From Bacteroidia bacterium (GTDB lineage: Bacteria > Bacteroidota > Bacteroidia > Bacteroidales > Azobacteroidaceae), in contig BNTT01000018.1 in the NCBI GenBank assembly GCA_025996815.1, positions 1-34,696 on the forward strand: a stretch of 34,696 bases of DNA, written 5' to 3'. The translations under genes and the position numbers were made by a program. Within the stretch, counting starts at the first letter, position 1. Every line of letters starts with the position of its first letter. The notes under the pieces are model-generated. The model saw only the letters and a list, made by a program, of their open reading frames with translations, was not told the DNA's origin and did no database searches. Positions 1 to 7,062 of the stretch are shown here, piece after piece.

Positions 1-1099
1 TAAACCGTTTTTTTCGTCCGATGATATAATAATAGCCGTCGCTATCTCTTTTTGCCAAATCGCCGGTATATAATATTCCGCCGTTTTCATCGCCTTTTGC
101 CAAATCGCCGACCGATTCGGCATAGCCTAACGACACATTTTTCCCTTTATAGACTAATTCTCCCGTTTCATCCACTAATTCTAATTTACCACCCGGAATG
201 GCAATACCAATACTGCCTAATTTGGATAGCGATTTTTCATAAGGCAAGTAACTCATTCGGGCGGTGGCTTCTGTTTGTCCATACATCACAAAAAAGCGTT
301 TACCGGCATTTTGAGCATATTCTGCAAACTCTTTTGTCAATTCGATATTCAATTTGCCGCCTGCCTGCGTGAGTGTTTTCAATGACGGCAAATCCATTCG
401 GAAAAACCGGAGCCGTTTCAACATTTCATACGTGTATGGTACTCCTGACAGGCTTGTGGCTTGTTCTTTTTTCAGAAACTCCCAAAAATCCTTTTCCATC
501 AACGATTTATTCGTCAACAACAAAGTCGCACCCCGCAATAAATGACTGTTAATGACCGACAAGCCAAACGAATAGTGCATCGGCAAAGTGGTGAGCGGGC
601 GTTCGCGTTCATCAATGGATAAATATTCGGCGATAGATTGGGCGTTGGACAACAAATTAGTGTAACTCAACCGGACGAGCTTCGGACTTCCCGTACTCCC
701 CGATGTGGTGAGTAGCACCGCCAAATCGTCAAATAATTCAGTTGGCTTTCCATCCTCCAATTTAAACAGGCTGTAATCATTCAATGAATAGATAATCTTC
801 CCAGATAACGTCCCTACTCTTTCGGTTGGCAACCAAAGAAATTCCGGTTGATAGATTGCAAGTAGATTTTGCAGAAAAGTTTCATTCATTGCGGCATCCA
901 ACAACAGCGGCACAACGCGATTATTAACAAAAGCAACATATCCTGCAAGTGACGGAATTGAGTTTTGACAAAGACAAAAAACAAGACACCGCTTATTGAT
1001 TTTTGCGTATAACTCATCTGCTAAAGATGATAACTCTGTATAGGTGAGGCGTGCATCACTGTCGGTGATGACTGCTAAATTTTCTTTTATTGTTGCCAT
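1..1099 (-). CDS. AMP-dependent acyl-CoA/acyl-ACP ligase (3' end outside window)
   Basis: An ANL-superfamily adenylating enzyme that would activate a carboxylic acid with ATP and load it on CoA or a carrier protein. The frame is open from an ATG at 1099 to the window edge, about 366 codons. The P-loop-like motif LLTTSGSTGSPK, the motif GQTEATARMSYLP, the aspartate motif YTGDLAKRD and the hinge motif IGRKKRF are all visible in the right order; only the small C-terminal domain with the catalytic lysine lies outside. The start overlaps the 3' end of the upstream DUF4062 gene by 13 nt, so the two are probably co-translated. Together with the ACP, ketoreductase and GNAT just upstream it suggests an acyl group is made for transfer to an amino sugar. 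The substrate cannot be told from sequence. Confidence 0.9.
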   Translation of the reverse strand, partial: MATIKENLAVITDSDARLTYTELSSLADELYAKINKRCLVFCLCQNSIPSLAGYVAFVNNRVVPLLLDAAMNETFLQNLLAIYQPEFLWLPTERVGTLSGKIIYSLNDYSLFKLEDGKPTELFDDLAVLLTTSGSTGSPKLVRLSYTNLLSNAQSIAEYLSIDERERPLTTLPMHYSFGLSVINSHLLRGATLLLTNKSLMEKDFWEFLKKEQATSLSGVPYTYEMLKRLRFFRMDLPSLKTLTQAGGKLNIELTKEFAEYAQNAGKRFFVMYGQTEATARMSYLPYEKSLSKLGSIGIAIPGGKLELVDETGELVYKGKNVSLGYAESVGDLAKGDENGGILYTGDLAKRDSDGYYYIIGRKKRF

Positions 1100-2562
1100 A
1101 TCTTACTTTGTTTTTTCCCTTTTTTCGTCAAGCAATAGCGTTGCATGGGGTGATTGGGATTGGCAAATTCGGGTGCTATGTAACCCTTTTCTAAAGCAGG
1201 TTTTATGTAATTCAAGCGAAAAGATTCCCTATGATGTAAACTTAATCGTTCCATTATTTCCGAAGTAGTTAAATATCCATCAAGTACCACCAGCAAATGT
1301 TGAACTTGCGCGGTAACTTGCGCGGTAACTTGCGCGGTAACTTGCGCGGTAACTTGCGCGGTAACTTGTCGCCACAAAACCGTTCTGAATGTTGCCAATT
1401 GATGAAATTCGGGAGTTTTCAAATCTAATTTTTCGCAAGATTTAATAATATCTGTTGTTCCCGTTCCTGCTTTTTCAATCGTTCCTGCCAAATACATCGG
1501 CTCGGCAAGTAAAGGATTGGCAGGCAGCGAACCATGCAAAGCGGATAAATCTTCAATGGTCAATCCGAATGGTAAATGACCCGGATTCCAAATTTCCAAT
1601 CTGTCCTTAAAAAGCATTACCTGAACGCTGCCGTTGCTCGTGTAGTCGCGATGACAAACAGCATTGACTATCGCTTCTTTTACTGCAAACATTGGCAATT
1701 CATATTGTGCAGGGGCATTCATCGAAGTGTCGCGAACACCAATACGCAAATCAATTTTCGACAACACAAAATCTACTGCCTGCTCAACCAACTGAAAAAC
1801 ATCGCCCTTGTAAATTTGATAAGACGGTATGGGTTTTACTGCCTCTGTCCCGTGAAAATGTGCGCATTTTACTTCTGAAGTGATAAAAAATTTTTGCGGT
1901 TGCTTGCCAAACAGAAGTATTGCTGCATTAGTTATGCGGTTATTTTTCAAGAGGTTTAATCTTGTCAGCACATCAATTGCCGGAGTATCAACGGACAAGG
2001 GATATTGTCGCTTGTTCATTGCCAACGAAAGGAAATACTTGATTTTACCTTCGTCAATATCGTCTAATGTGGCTTCACGATTTAATGTTGCATCAAAAGG
2101 CGTTGAACGAATATACTCGTTTTCTTCCAAATATGAAACCAGCGAGGCATAAACGGCAGATTTCAACTCTAAAAGTGATGAAAATTTCTGACGAACAATA
2201 AATTGTTCGGCTTTTTGGATAAGTTTGATTTCTCTCTCGTCGCTATTGTGTTGAGCACTTATAAAAATCAGGCGGTGCTTGTTAAATCTCGTTGCATGGT
2301 CAAATTCACGTTCCGTGGCAGAAATGCCTTTCTTATCAGTATTGCCGTATTCGCTTCCAAACAAACCAATATAAATATCCGATTGCTCTACCTGCTCCAA
2401 ATATACAGTACTCGCCGAGCGACTTTTTGCAGGAGTTTCTTCAAAAATAAACGCATCAAAGAATTTTCCAAACAAGGCATCTGTTCGCAAATAATCAACC
2501 AACATTCGCCGTTCTTCCGCAAATTCGCTCTGCACACTGCTTATGAAAACTTTATAACGCAT
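1087..2562 (-). CDS. DUF4062 (TIR-like) - GHKL ATPase protein with VTAQ repeat
   Basis: 491 aa. Residues about 3-115 look like DUF4062, a TIR-related fold: YKVFISSVQSEFAEER at the start, then SDIYIGLFGSEYG and SATEREFDHA. Residues about 160-395 are the HATPase_c_4 region of the AlbA_2/RecG-like family, with KEAIVNAVCHRDY (N-box), EIWNPGHLP (G1 box) and GTIEKAGTGT. Residues 399-421 are a QVTA repeat encoded by a 12-bp tandem repeat, and the last 70 residues look like a winged helix. In most relatives the N-terminal slot is AlbA_2; here it is the TIR-like domain. DUF4062 occurs in NTPases linked to defence and signalling. The gene lies 21 nt after the ketoreductase and overlaps the AMP ligase, so it is embedded in the sugar operon. 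Its role there is unknown. Confidence 0.8.
   Translation of the reverse strand: MRYKVFISSVQSEFAEERRMLVDYLRTDALFGKFFDAFIFEETPAKSRSASTVYLEQVEQSDIYIGLFGSEYGNTDKKGISATEREFDHATRFNKHRLIFISAQHNSDEREIKLIQKAEQFIVRQKFSSLLELKSAVYASLVSYLEENEYIRSTPFDATLNREATLDDIDEGKIKYFLSLAMNKRQYPLSVDTPAIDVLTRLNLLKNNRITNAAILLFGKQPQKFFITSEVKCAHFHGTEAVKPIPSYQIYKGDVFQLVEQAVDFVLSKIDLRIGVRDTSMNAPAQYELPMFAVKEAIVNAVCHRDYTSNGSVQVMLFKDRLEIWNPGHLPFGLTIEDLSALHGSLPANPLLAEPMYLAGTIEKAGTGTTDIIKSCEKLDLKTPEFHQLATFRTVLWRQVTAQVTAQVTAQVTAQVTAQVQHLLVVLDGYLTTSEIMERLSLHHRESFRLNYIKPALEKGYIAPEFANPNHPMQRYCLTKKGKKQSKIWQQ
1303..1368 (-). repeat. 12-bp tandem repeat, 5.5 copies (encodes VTAQ)
   Basis: Five perfect copies of a 12-bp unit (aacttgcgcggt on the plus strand) plus half a copy. 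Units are multiples of three, so copy-number change would lengthen or shorten the linker between ATPase and winged-helix regions without a frameshift. Confidence 0.95.
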
Positions 2563-2583
2563 TTATTCTTGTTTTACAACACA

Positions 2584-3306
2584 TCATACAATCATTGCTC
2601 CATCCACACCAATTACTTGTCCGGTCACATATTCGGACAAATCACTTGCCAAATAAAGTGCTGTTTTTGCCACGTCCGCCGGAAGACCAAGTCTGCCAAC
2701 ATATACATTTTGCAATAATTTATTCACATTTGCATCGCCAATAGAGCGTAACATATCGGTATCAATTGCACCGGGAGCGATTGCATTTACACGTGTGCCA
2801 CAAGGAGCCAATTCTTTCGCTGCGGATTTTGTAAGAGCAACAACGGCACCCTTCGTCGAACTATATAACAACTGTCCTGCATTTCCCTGCACTCCCATGA
2901 TAGAAGCCAAATTGATGATAGAGCCCGACTGTTGCCGCTTAAAAAATTTTGACGCATATTGAATCATGTCAATAACCGCAAAAACATTCACAGCATAAGT
3001 TTGCTCGATATGTTCACGTGAAATCATTCCTATCAATGCATCGCGCATCATACCGGCATTATTCACTAAAACATCCAAACGCCCTTGTTCCTTTTTTACC
3101 TGCATAAAAAGGGATTTTACCGAAGCAGTATCCGTAACATCCATATACACCGGTTTGCAGTTGGCATTGGAGACAAAATCATTCAGAGACCCTTTCGTGC
3201 GAACAATGGCATACACAATGGCACCATTATTCAAAAAAGTTTCAAGAATGGCACGTCCAATTCCTCTGTTACAGCCACTAACAAGGGCTATTTTCCCATC
3301 CAGCAT
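2584..3306 (-). CDS. SDR-family 3-oxoacyl-ACP reductase-like (FabG-like)
   Basis: 240 aa, close to the usual FabG length. It has the NAD(P)-binding motif SGCNRGIG, the structural motif VNNAG, and the catalytic set S (INLASIMG) and YSSTK. The ATG at 3306 is chosen because it lies one base after the ACP stop codon; a longer version starting at 3333 would overlap the ACP gene. FabG-type enzymes reduce 3-oxoacyl-ACP to 3-hydroxyacyl-ACP with NADPH in the cytoplasm. Next to a dedicated ACP, an AMP ligase and a GNAT, it more likely makes a hydroxyacyl group for sugar N-acylation than membrane fatty acids. It could instead reduce a sugar or other ketone. Confidence 0.85.
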   Translation of the reverse strand: MLDGKIALVSGCNRGIGRAILETFLNNGAIVYAIVRTKGSLNDFVSNANCKPVYMDVTDTASVKSLFMQVKKEQGRLDVLVNNAGMMRDALIGMISREHIEQTYAVNVFAVIDMIQYASKFFKRQQSGSIINLASIMGVQGNAGQLLYSSTKGAVVALTKSAAKELAPCGTRVNAIAPGAIDTDMLRSIGDANVNKLLQNVYVGRLGLPADVAKTALYLASDLSEYVTGQVIGVDGAMIV

Positions 3307-3307
3307 T

Positions 3308-3547
3308 TTAGAATTGCACATCATACTTTTCACTTAAAATTGCTAAACCCTTTTCGTAAGCGGAAAAATCAATGATATCATCTGTTTCCATCATAATATC
3401 AAATGCGTCTTCAATGGAAGCAATAAGATTCATGTGTCCTACAGAATCCCACAAAGGAATTGATTGGTACGTTAGATTACTTAATTGTTCCGATGCCACT
3501 TCGAAGCTTTCAATAAAAACTTTCTCATACTTTTCTTTGTTTGTCAT
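3308..3547 (-). CDS. Acyl carrier protein
   Basis: 79 aa, the usual ACP size. The phosphopantetheine attachment serine is in LWDSVGHMNLI, and acidic helices follow. The start overlaps the GNAT gene by 23 nt, and the stop is one base from the ketoreductase start, so it is tightly coupled to both. It diverges from the housekeeping AcpP (DSL motif replaced by DSVGHM), which resembles dedicated carrier proteins in O-antigen or polyketide-type loci. It would hold the acyl intermediate for the neighbouring enzymes. Confidence 0.9.
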   Translation of the reverse strand: MTNKEKYEKVFIESFEVASEQLSNLTYQSIPLWDSVGHMNLIASIEDAFDIMMETDDIIDFSAYEKGLAILSEKYDVQF

Positions 3548-4109
3548 AATTATTTAACTTTTTTTTTGTAAACATACGTAAATGTAAATTTTTATATTTT
3601 TCAAAATTTTCTTTTGAGCAAGTGTAGTAATTTGTTAGTTCATCCTGAAACAGTAGCGTTGATTTAAATGTCTCATGATACCGATTTACATTGGTATTGG
3701 CACGTTTAACATCAAATAAGTGTTCTTTATCAGGGAATAATTCGAATGCTATTTCTCTGGTTATTATATCTGCCAATATAGCTGAACCAATCGGTGCCTG
3801 AGGTGAAAATATCCAACTGCCGATTGTAAAATTTTCTTCTGTTATATCATATATTCTACAAACGCCTAATCGAACACTTTGTGGCTCCTCAAATATAAAA
3901 TAAAAATCTTTGCCTGCTCTTTGGCGCTCCTTGTAGTTATGTATCCATTGACGTTGTACTTCAACATCGGGCGGGGTTTGATGAATGTATCTGTTTAAGT
4001 CAGGATTGGTACGCAATTTAAGAATAAATTCCGCATCGCTTTCTTCAACAAAACGCACATAAAGCCCATAACGTTCAAGTTTGAAATTTTCATCTAATAG
4101 TTGTGCCAT
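3525..4109 (-). CDS. GNAT-family acyltransferase (RimJ/RimL-like)
   Basis: 194 aa from the ATG at 4109, which has a strong Shine-Dalgarno (AAAGGAGG) about 10 nt upstream; a TTG 24 nt earlier is less likely. The N-terminal LERYGLYVRFVEESDAEFILKLRTNP and the following RQWIHNYKERQ and FIFEE segments match the Acetyltransf_3 type of GNAT fold. The C-terminal third is Lys/Asn-rich and less recognisable. In sugar loci such enzymes N-acylate an amino sugar using acyl-CoA or acyl-ACP; the adjacent ACP suggests the latter. The start codon overlaps the TGA that would end a 12-G version of the upstream acyltransferase (see cassette at 4110-4200). Confidence 0.75.
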   Translation of the reverse strand: MAQLLDENFKLERYGLYVRFVEESDAEFILKLRTNPDLNRYIHQTPPDVEVQRQWIHNYKERQRAGKDFYFIFEEPQSVRLGVCRIYDITEENFTIGSWIFSPQAPIGSAILADIITREIAFELFPDKEHLFDVKRANTNVNRYHETFKSTLLFQDELTNYYTCSKENFEKYKNLHLRMFTKKKLNNYDKQRKV

Positions 4110-4200
4110 CAAGCAGCCCTCCTTTCCATCCAATCCAAAGAAAGCAAGCCTGCTTCGGCAACAAATTTTAACTTACCCCCCCCCCCATTTTAACCTTATT
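4110..4200 (-). repeat. Poly-G cassette 1 (G11 + 66-nt spacer + SD)
   Basis: On the minus strand an 11-G run (4176-4186) is followed by exactly 66 nt to the GNAT start codon. The same arrangement, with highly similar sequence, occurs at 6501-6592 between unrelated genes. With 11 Gs the upstream gene ends GGGVS; with 12 Gs (or 9) it would read a 21-residue tail ending MERRAA and stop at a TGA overlapping the next ATG. Confidence 0.85.
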
Positions 4201-4674
4201 TGACATATCGCTTTTTATTATAGTTTTTACAAATTTCGCAGGATTTCCCATCCACAACTCACCGGCAGGCACATCTTTTGTTACCAAAGCACCCGCCCCA
4301 ATCATCGCCCCTTCGCCAATCGTGATGCCGCCTAATATGACCGAACCTGCACCAATAGAAGCACCCCGTTTGATTTTAATTTTTAAAAAATCGTCCGGAT
4401 ATTGCCCGGAACGCGGATATTTGTCATTGGTAAACGTCACATTCGGACCGATAAACACCTCATCCTCAATTTCAATGCCATCCCACAAATAAACGCCGCA
4501 TTTGACGGTAACATTATTGCCGATTTTCACATCGTTTTCAATGAAGCAATGGCTGCAAATGTTGCAATTCTCACCAATTTGCGCCCCTTTCAAAACCACA
4601 CAATATTGCCACACTTTGGTGCCGTGTCCTATGTTTGCCGACTGCACATCGGCTAATGGATGAATTTGTGTCAT
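4168..4674 (-). CDS. Left-handed beta-helix sugar O/N-acyltransferase (FdtC/QdtC-like)
   Basis: 168 aa. Hexapeptide repeats run through the protein ([66 protein letters not shown]), ending with the usual GNPAKFVK. This is the family of trimeric sugar N-acetyltransferases such as FdtC, QdtC and WbpD, which transfer an acyl group from acyl-CoA to a nucleotide-linked amino sugar. The last residues (KMGGGVS) are produced by an 11-G tract and are not typical of the family. Its ATG overlaps the stop of the truncated AAA ATPase (ATGA). Within this locus it is a good candidate for the 3-N-acylation step; the acyl donor is unknown. Confidence 0.85.
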   Translation of the reverse strand: MTQIHPLADVQSANIGHGTKVWQYCVVLKGAQIGENCNICSHCFIENDVKIGNNVTVKCGVYLWDGIEIEDEVFIGPNVTFTNDKYPRSGQYPDDFLKIKIKRGASIGAGSVILGGITIGEGAMIGAGALVTKDVPAGELWMGNPAKFVKTIIKSDMSNKVKMGGGVS

Positions 4675-5126
4675 TTTTCAACAATATTTATTTGCAAATA
4701 TCGCCCGGTCAGCACACTTGCCATTTCGTTTGACAAAAGATTGGCATTCGAGCCGGTAATCACCAAGTTCACACCACGCCGGTAAAGTTTCCCAACCCAA
4801 ATGTCCCATGCCGGCAAATTTTGAATTTCGTCCAACAACAAATATTGAAAATCGGGATAAACTTCAAGCAAGTGCTGCCAAAGTATATTCTCGTCAAAAT
4901 TTTTAAGCAACAAATCATCATCAAAATTCAAATAGGCAAAATTATGAGCAGACAGCATTTGCAAGGCAAACACTGATTTTCCTGCACGACGAGGACCTGT
5001 TATCAATTTTATCAGTCCCGAAATCAGAAAATCCTCATTCCTCTGCACAGAAACACGCTTTTGATAATCACGTTTCAAAAGCATATCCCGTTCTTCCTTT
5101 TGTTGTAAAACTATTGTTTTGAGCAT
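4671..5126 (-). pseudogene. Truncated AAA_14 family ATPase
   Basis: 151 aa from the ATG at 5126. Walker A is TGPRRAGKS, Walker B is YLLLDEIQ, and the sensor-like VITGSNANLLS follows. Complete AAA_14/DUF4143 proteins are near 380-400 aa; this one stops at [13 protein letters not shown], exactly where the rest of the ATPase and the DUF4143 domain should begin. The stop codon overlaps the start of the acyltransferase, so the downstream part was probably lost when sugar genes were joined here. A longer start at 5198 would run into the upstream gene. It keeps the nucleotide-binding core but is probably non-functional. Confidence 0.75.
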
Positions 5127-5130
5127 AATT

Positions 5131-5790
5131 TTATTTGTAGTGCACAAAATCAGTGCTTTTTTGTGCACTACAATGTATTTCTTGCAGCGATTTATCAATC
5201 AAAAACGTTTTCACTTCTTCTGCACCCACTTCAAAGCCCGGCAAAAAAACGGCAGGCTCTGTATAGTCAATGTCTTTGTGAAAAGCTAATTGCCCGCGGA
5301 AAAGTTTTTCTGAAAATTCGTCTCCAAATATTTTTTCAGCTTCATCTGAAATTTCTTTCAATGTAAAAAAATCTCGCAATAAGAAATACAAATCGACATA
5401 ATCTTTCCATTTCGTCCTTCGCCCCAAGGCAAATGCTTTCATCGCAGCAAGCGACAACAAACCGGGCATCGAAACTGTTTTGTCAAAAACCATAGGATGC
5501 TCCACCGGATAGAGATAATTAAAAAACGTGAGTTTCACCTCATTCACTATAAAATGCACTTGGTCTACATCCTCAAAAAGAATTTGCGATTTATAAGGCA
5601 TTTGCGATACAGTGTGCTTAATTCGTGTTCTATTTATTTTTGATAACGTAAATAAATCAAAATCAATAGATTGGCGATGACCCATTTGCAAGGCAATAGC
5701 AGTTCCGCCAACCAAGTAAAAACTGCGTTTAAATTGTGCAATCAAAGGCAACAATTCTTTCTGTGTATCCGATAATATTTCAGTATGCAT
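5131..5790 (-). CDS. AbiEii/AbiGii-type nucleotidyltransferase (toxin-like)
   Basis: 219 aa. The nucleotidyltransferase motif YLVGGTAIALQMGHRQSIDFDLFT (G-G, then D-x-D) marks the AbiEii/MNT fold; AMKAFALGRRTKWKDYVDLYFLL is the second family block. Proteins of this type act as the toxin of type IV-like systems, adding nucleotides to tRNA acceptor ends in studied cases; that activity is not shown here. The start overlaps the small upstream gene by 11 nt, the normal two-gene arrangement. The last dozen codons (SAQKSTDFVHYK) lie in a 15-bp inverted repeat, so the C-terminus may have been changed by a repeat. Confidence 0.8.
   Translation of the reverse strand: MHTEILSDTQKELLPLIAQFKRSFYLVGGTAIALQMGHRQSIDFDLFTLSKINRTRIKHTVSQMPYKSQILFEDVDQVHFIVNEVKLTFFNYLYPVEHPMVFDKTVSMPGLLSLAAMKAFALGRRTKWKDYVDLYFLLRDFFTLKEISDEAEKIFGDEFSEKLFRGQLAFHKDIDYTEPAVFLPGFEVGAEEVKTFLIDKSLQEIHCSAQKSTDFVHYK
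5135..5173. repeat. Perfect 15-bp inverted repeat
   Basis: Arms 5135-5149 and 5159-5173 (TTGTAGTGCACAAAA and its complement) with a 9-base loop. It overlaps the last codons and lies at the stop of the AbiEii-like gene. It could be a terminator-like hairpin or a small palindromic insertion. Confidence 0.9.
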
Positions 5791-6064
5791 AGCGATTAAA
5801 AAATAATGTAAAATATTCCCTGATTACTTCGTAATAATTGCCTGCACTTCGTTCGCTACGACCAATAGCGGCACGAAATATCTTCGCCACATTTTTTATC
5901 CCCATCACCTTAAACAGTTGCAACACAGCAGCCATAGTGCCATAATTCAAAATTGTTTCCACCAGCAACTCATCGCTCACCGTTTCGCACTTGTCTTCGG
6001 GCGAATACCAAAACAAGGCTTGGTGTTCGCGAATAAAATCTTTTACTTCTTGTGACCGCTGCAT
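5780..6064 (-). CDS. Small partner protein of the AbiEii-like gene (DUF6922-like)
   Basis: 94 aa. It resembles the short proteins commonly found directly upstream of AbiEii-type nucleotidyltransferases in Bacteroidota: a helical FWYSPEDK segment, then SDELLVETILNYG, and a C-terminal YFTLFFNRYAY. It overlaps the nucleotidyltransferase by 11 nt, so it is translationally coupled and is the presumed antitoxin or cofactor. It begins 4 nt after the stop of the first FdtA-like gene, which places the pair inside the sugar operon. The family assignment is from memory of the pattern, not a search. Confidence 0.65.
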   Translation of the reverse strand: MQRSQEVKDFIREHQALFWYSPEDKCETVSDELLVETILNYGTMAAVLQLFKVMGIKNVAKIFRAAIGRSERSAGNYYEVIREYFTLFFNRYAY

Positions 6065-6068
6065 ATTT

Positions 6069-6500
6069 TTAATTTAAAAACTGTCGTTTATATTCCAAAA
6101 AATCTTCATAACTCCTCATATAATCCGCCTCATCATACTTGTGCGAAGCCAACACCAGACAAACCGAGCCGGAAGAAAAATCATTCAACTCGCGCCAAAT
6201 GCCCGGCACAACCAGCAAGCCCTGATAAGGGCGATTGAGCGTAACCGTCCGCTTCACACTTCCATCGTTCAACACCACATCAAAACTGCCACTTGCCGCC
6301 ACGAGCAACTGCCTCAATTCTTTGTGAGCGTGTCCTCCACGTTCCTGACCGCCGGGAATATCATACAGATAATACACACGATTCACTTCAAAGGGTATGG
6401 TGTCTTGATTTTCAATCACCGTAATGTTTCCGGCATCGCTGTGATGCTTGTCTAACTCTATTATTGAGCAATCATAAACTGAGGTTTTTCCGGTTTTCAT
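6069..6500 (-). CDS. FdtA/WxcM-type cupin, TDP-4-oxo-6-deoxyhexose 3,4-ketoisomerase-like (copy 1)
   Basis: 143 aa, the normal FdtA/QdtA length. Diagnostic segments are GNITVIENQDTIPFEVNRVYYLYDIPGG, RGGHAHKELRQLLVA, SGSFDVVLNDG and VPGIWRELNDFS. Both histidines of the HAH motif, used as acid/base in FdtA-type isomerases, are present. The known reaction moves the 4-keto group of dTDP-4-keto-6-deoxyglucose to C3, so that a DegT aminotransferase can aminate C3. A DegT-type aminotransferase gene is present at the start of this run. The start codon follows cassette 2 with a strong SD (AAAGGAGG). Confidence 0.88.
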   Translation of the reverse strand: MKTGKTSVYDCSIIELDKHHSDAGNITVIENQDTIPFEVNRVYYLYDIPGGQERGGHAHKELRQLLVAASGSFDVVLNDGSVKRTVTLNRPYQGLLVVPGIWRELNDFSSGSVCLVLASHKYDEADYMRSYEDFLEYKRQFLN

Positions 6501-6592
6501 TAAGCCGCCCTCCTTTCCATCAAATCCAAAGGAAGCAAGCCCGCTTCAATAACAAATATTAACCTACCCCCCCCCCCGTTTTGACTTTTATT
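6501..6592 (-). repeat. Poly-G cassette 2 (G11 + 66-nt spacer + SD)
   Basis: The G run is at 6567-6577, again 11 long and again 66 nt before the next ATG. Most of the spacer matches cassette 1; the segment from GAAGC to the SD differs at only a few third positions plus single replacements. With 11 Gs the upstream FdtA-like gene ends GGGVG; with 12 it would read through to MERRAA and a TAA overlapping the next ATG. Confidence 0.85.
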
Positions 6593-6999
6593 AACACACA
6601 GTCCAAATAATCCTGATAGTCCCGAATATAATCCGCCTCATTATACTTGTGCGAAGCCAACACCAAACAGATGCAGCCGGAGGAAAATCCCTGTTCCGCA
6701 GCCCAAATTCCCGGAGGAATATGCAATCCGTAATAGGGTCTATTCAACAATACGGTACGTTTATTTTTACCGTCATCCAGCATCACTTCAAAACTCCCAC
6801 CGGCGGCTATCAAAAATTGATGGCACTCTTTATGGGCATGCGCACCGCGAGCCTCGCCTCCCGGAATATCGTATAAATAGAATACACGCTGCACCTCAAA
6901 CGGCAAATTGTCTGTCCCTTGCACCGGCGTTATATTGCCCGCCTCACTTTCGATGCGAGGCATCTCTATGATGGAACAATCATACACTGTCTTATTCAT
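6559..6999 (-). CDS. FdtA/WxcM-type cupin (copy 2)
   Basis: 146 aa, clearly paralogous to the gene at 6069-6500: VYDCSIIEMPRIESEAGNIT, LPFEVQRVFYLYDIPGG, ARGAHAHKECHQFLIA, GSFEVMLDDG, ASHKYNEADYIRDYQDYL. The HAH pair is kept, so it could be an active 3,4-ketoisomerase with a different sugar or stereochemistry. The C-terminus ends in GGGVG from an 11-G tract rather than the family-typical end, and a frame change would add a 21-residue tail. It lies between the first and third FdtA copies, all in the same direction. Confidence 0.88.
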   Translation of the reverse strand: MNKTVYDCSIIEMPRIESEAGNITPVQGTDNLPFEVQRVFYLYDIPGGEARGAHAHKECHQFLIAAGGSFEVMLDDGKNKRTVLLNRPYYGLHIPPGIWAAEQGFSSGCICLVLASHKYNEADYIRDYQDYLDCVLIKVKTGGGVG

Positions 7000-7062
7000 A
7001 AACTTTTCTTCATAATTTAAAGCAATGACAAAAAATCCCCCGCCAAGAAACCAATGATTTTA

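Noticed and set aside
1303..1368. Regular repeats as a CRISPR array
   Set aside because: Units are 12 bp, contiguous, without spacers, and code for VTAQ in a real gene.
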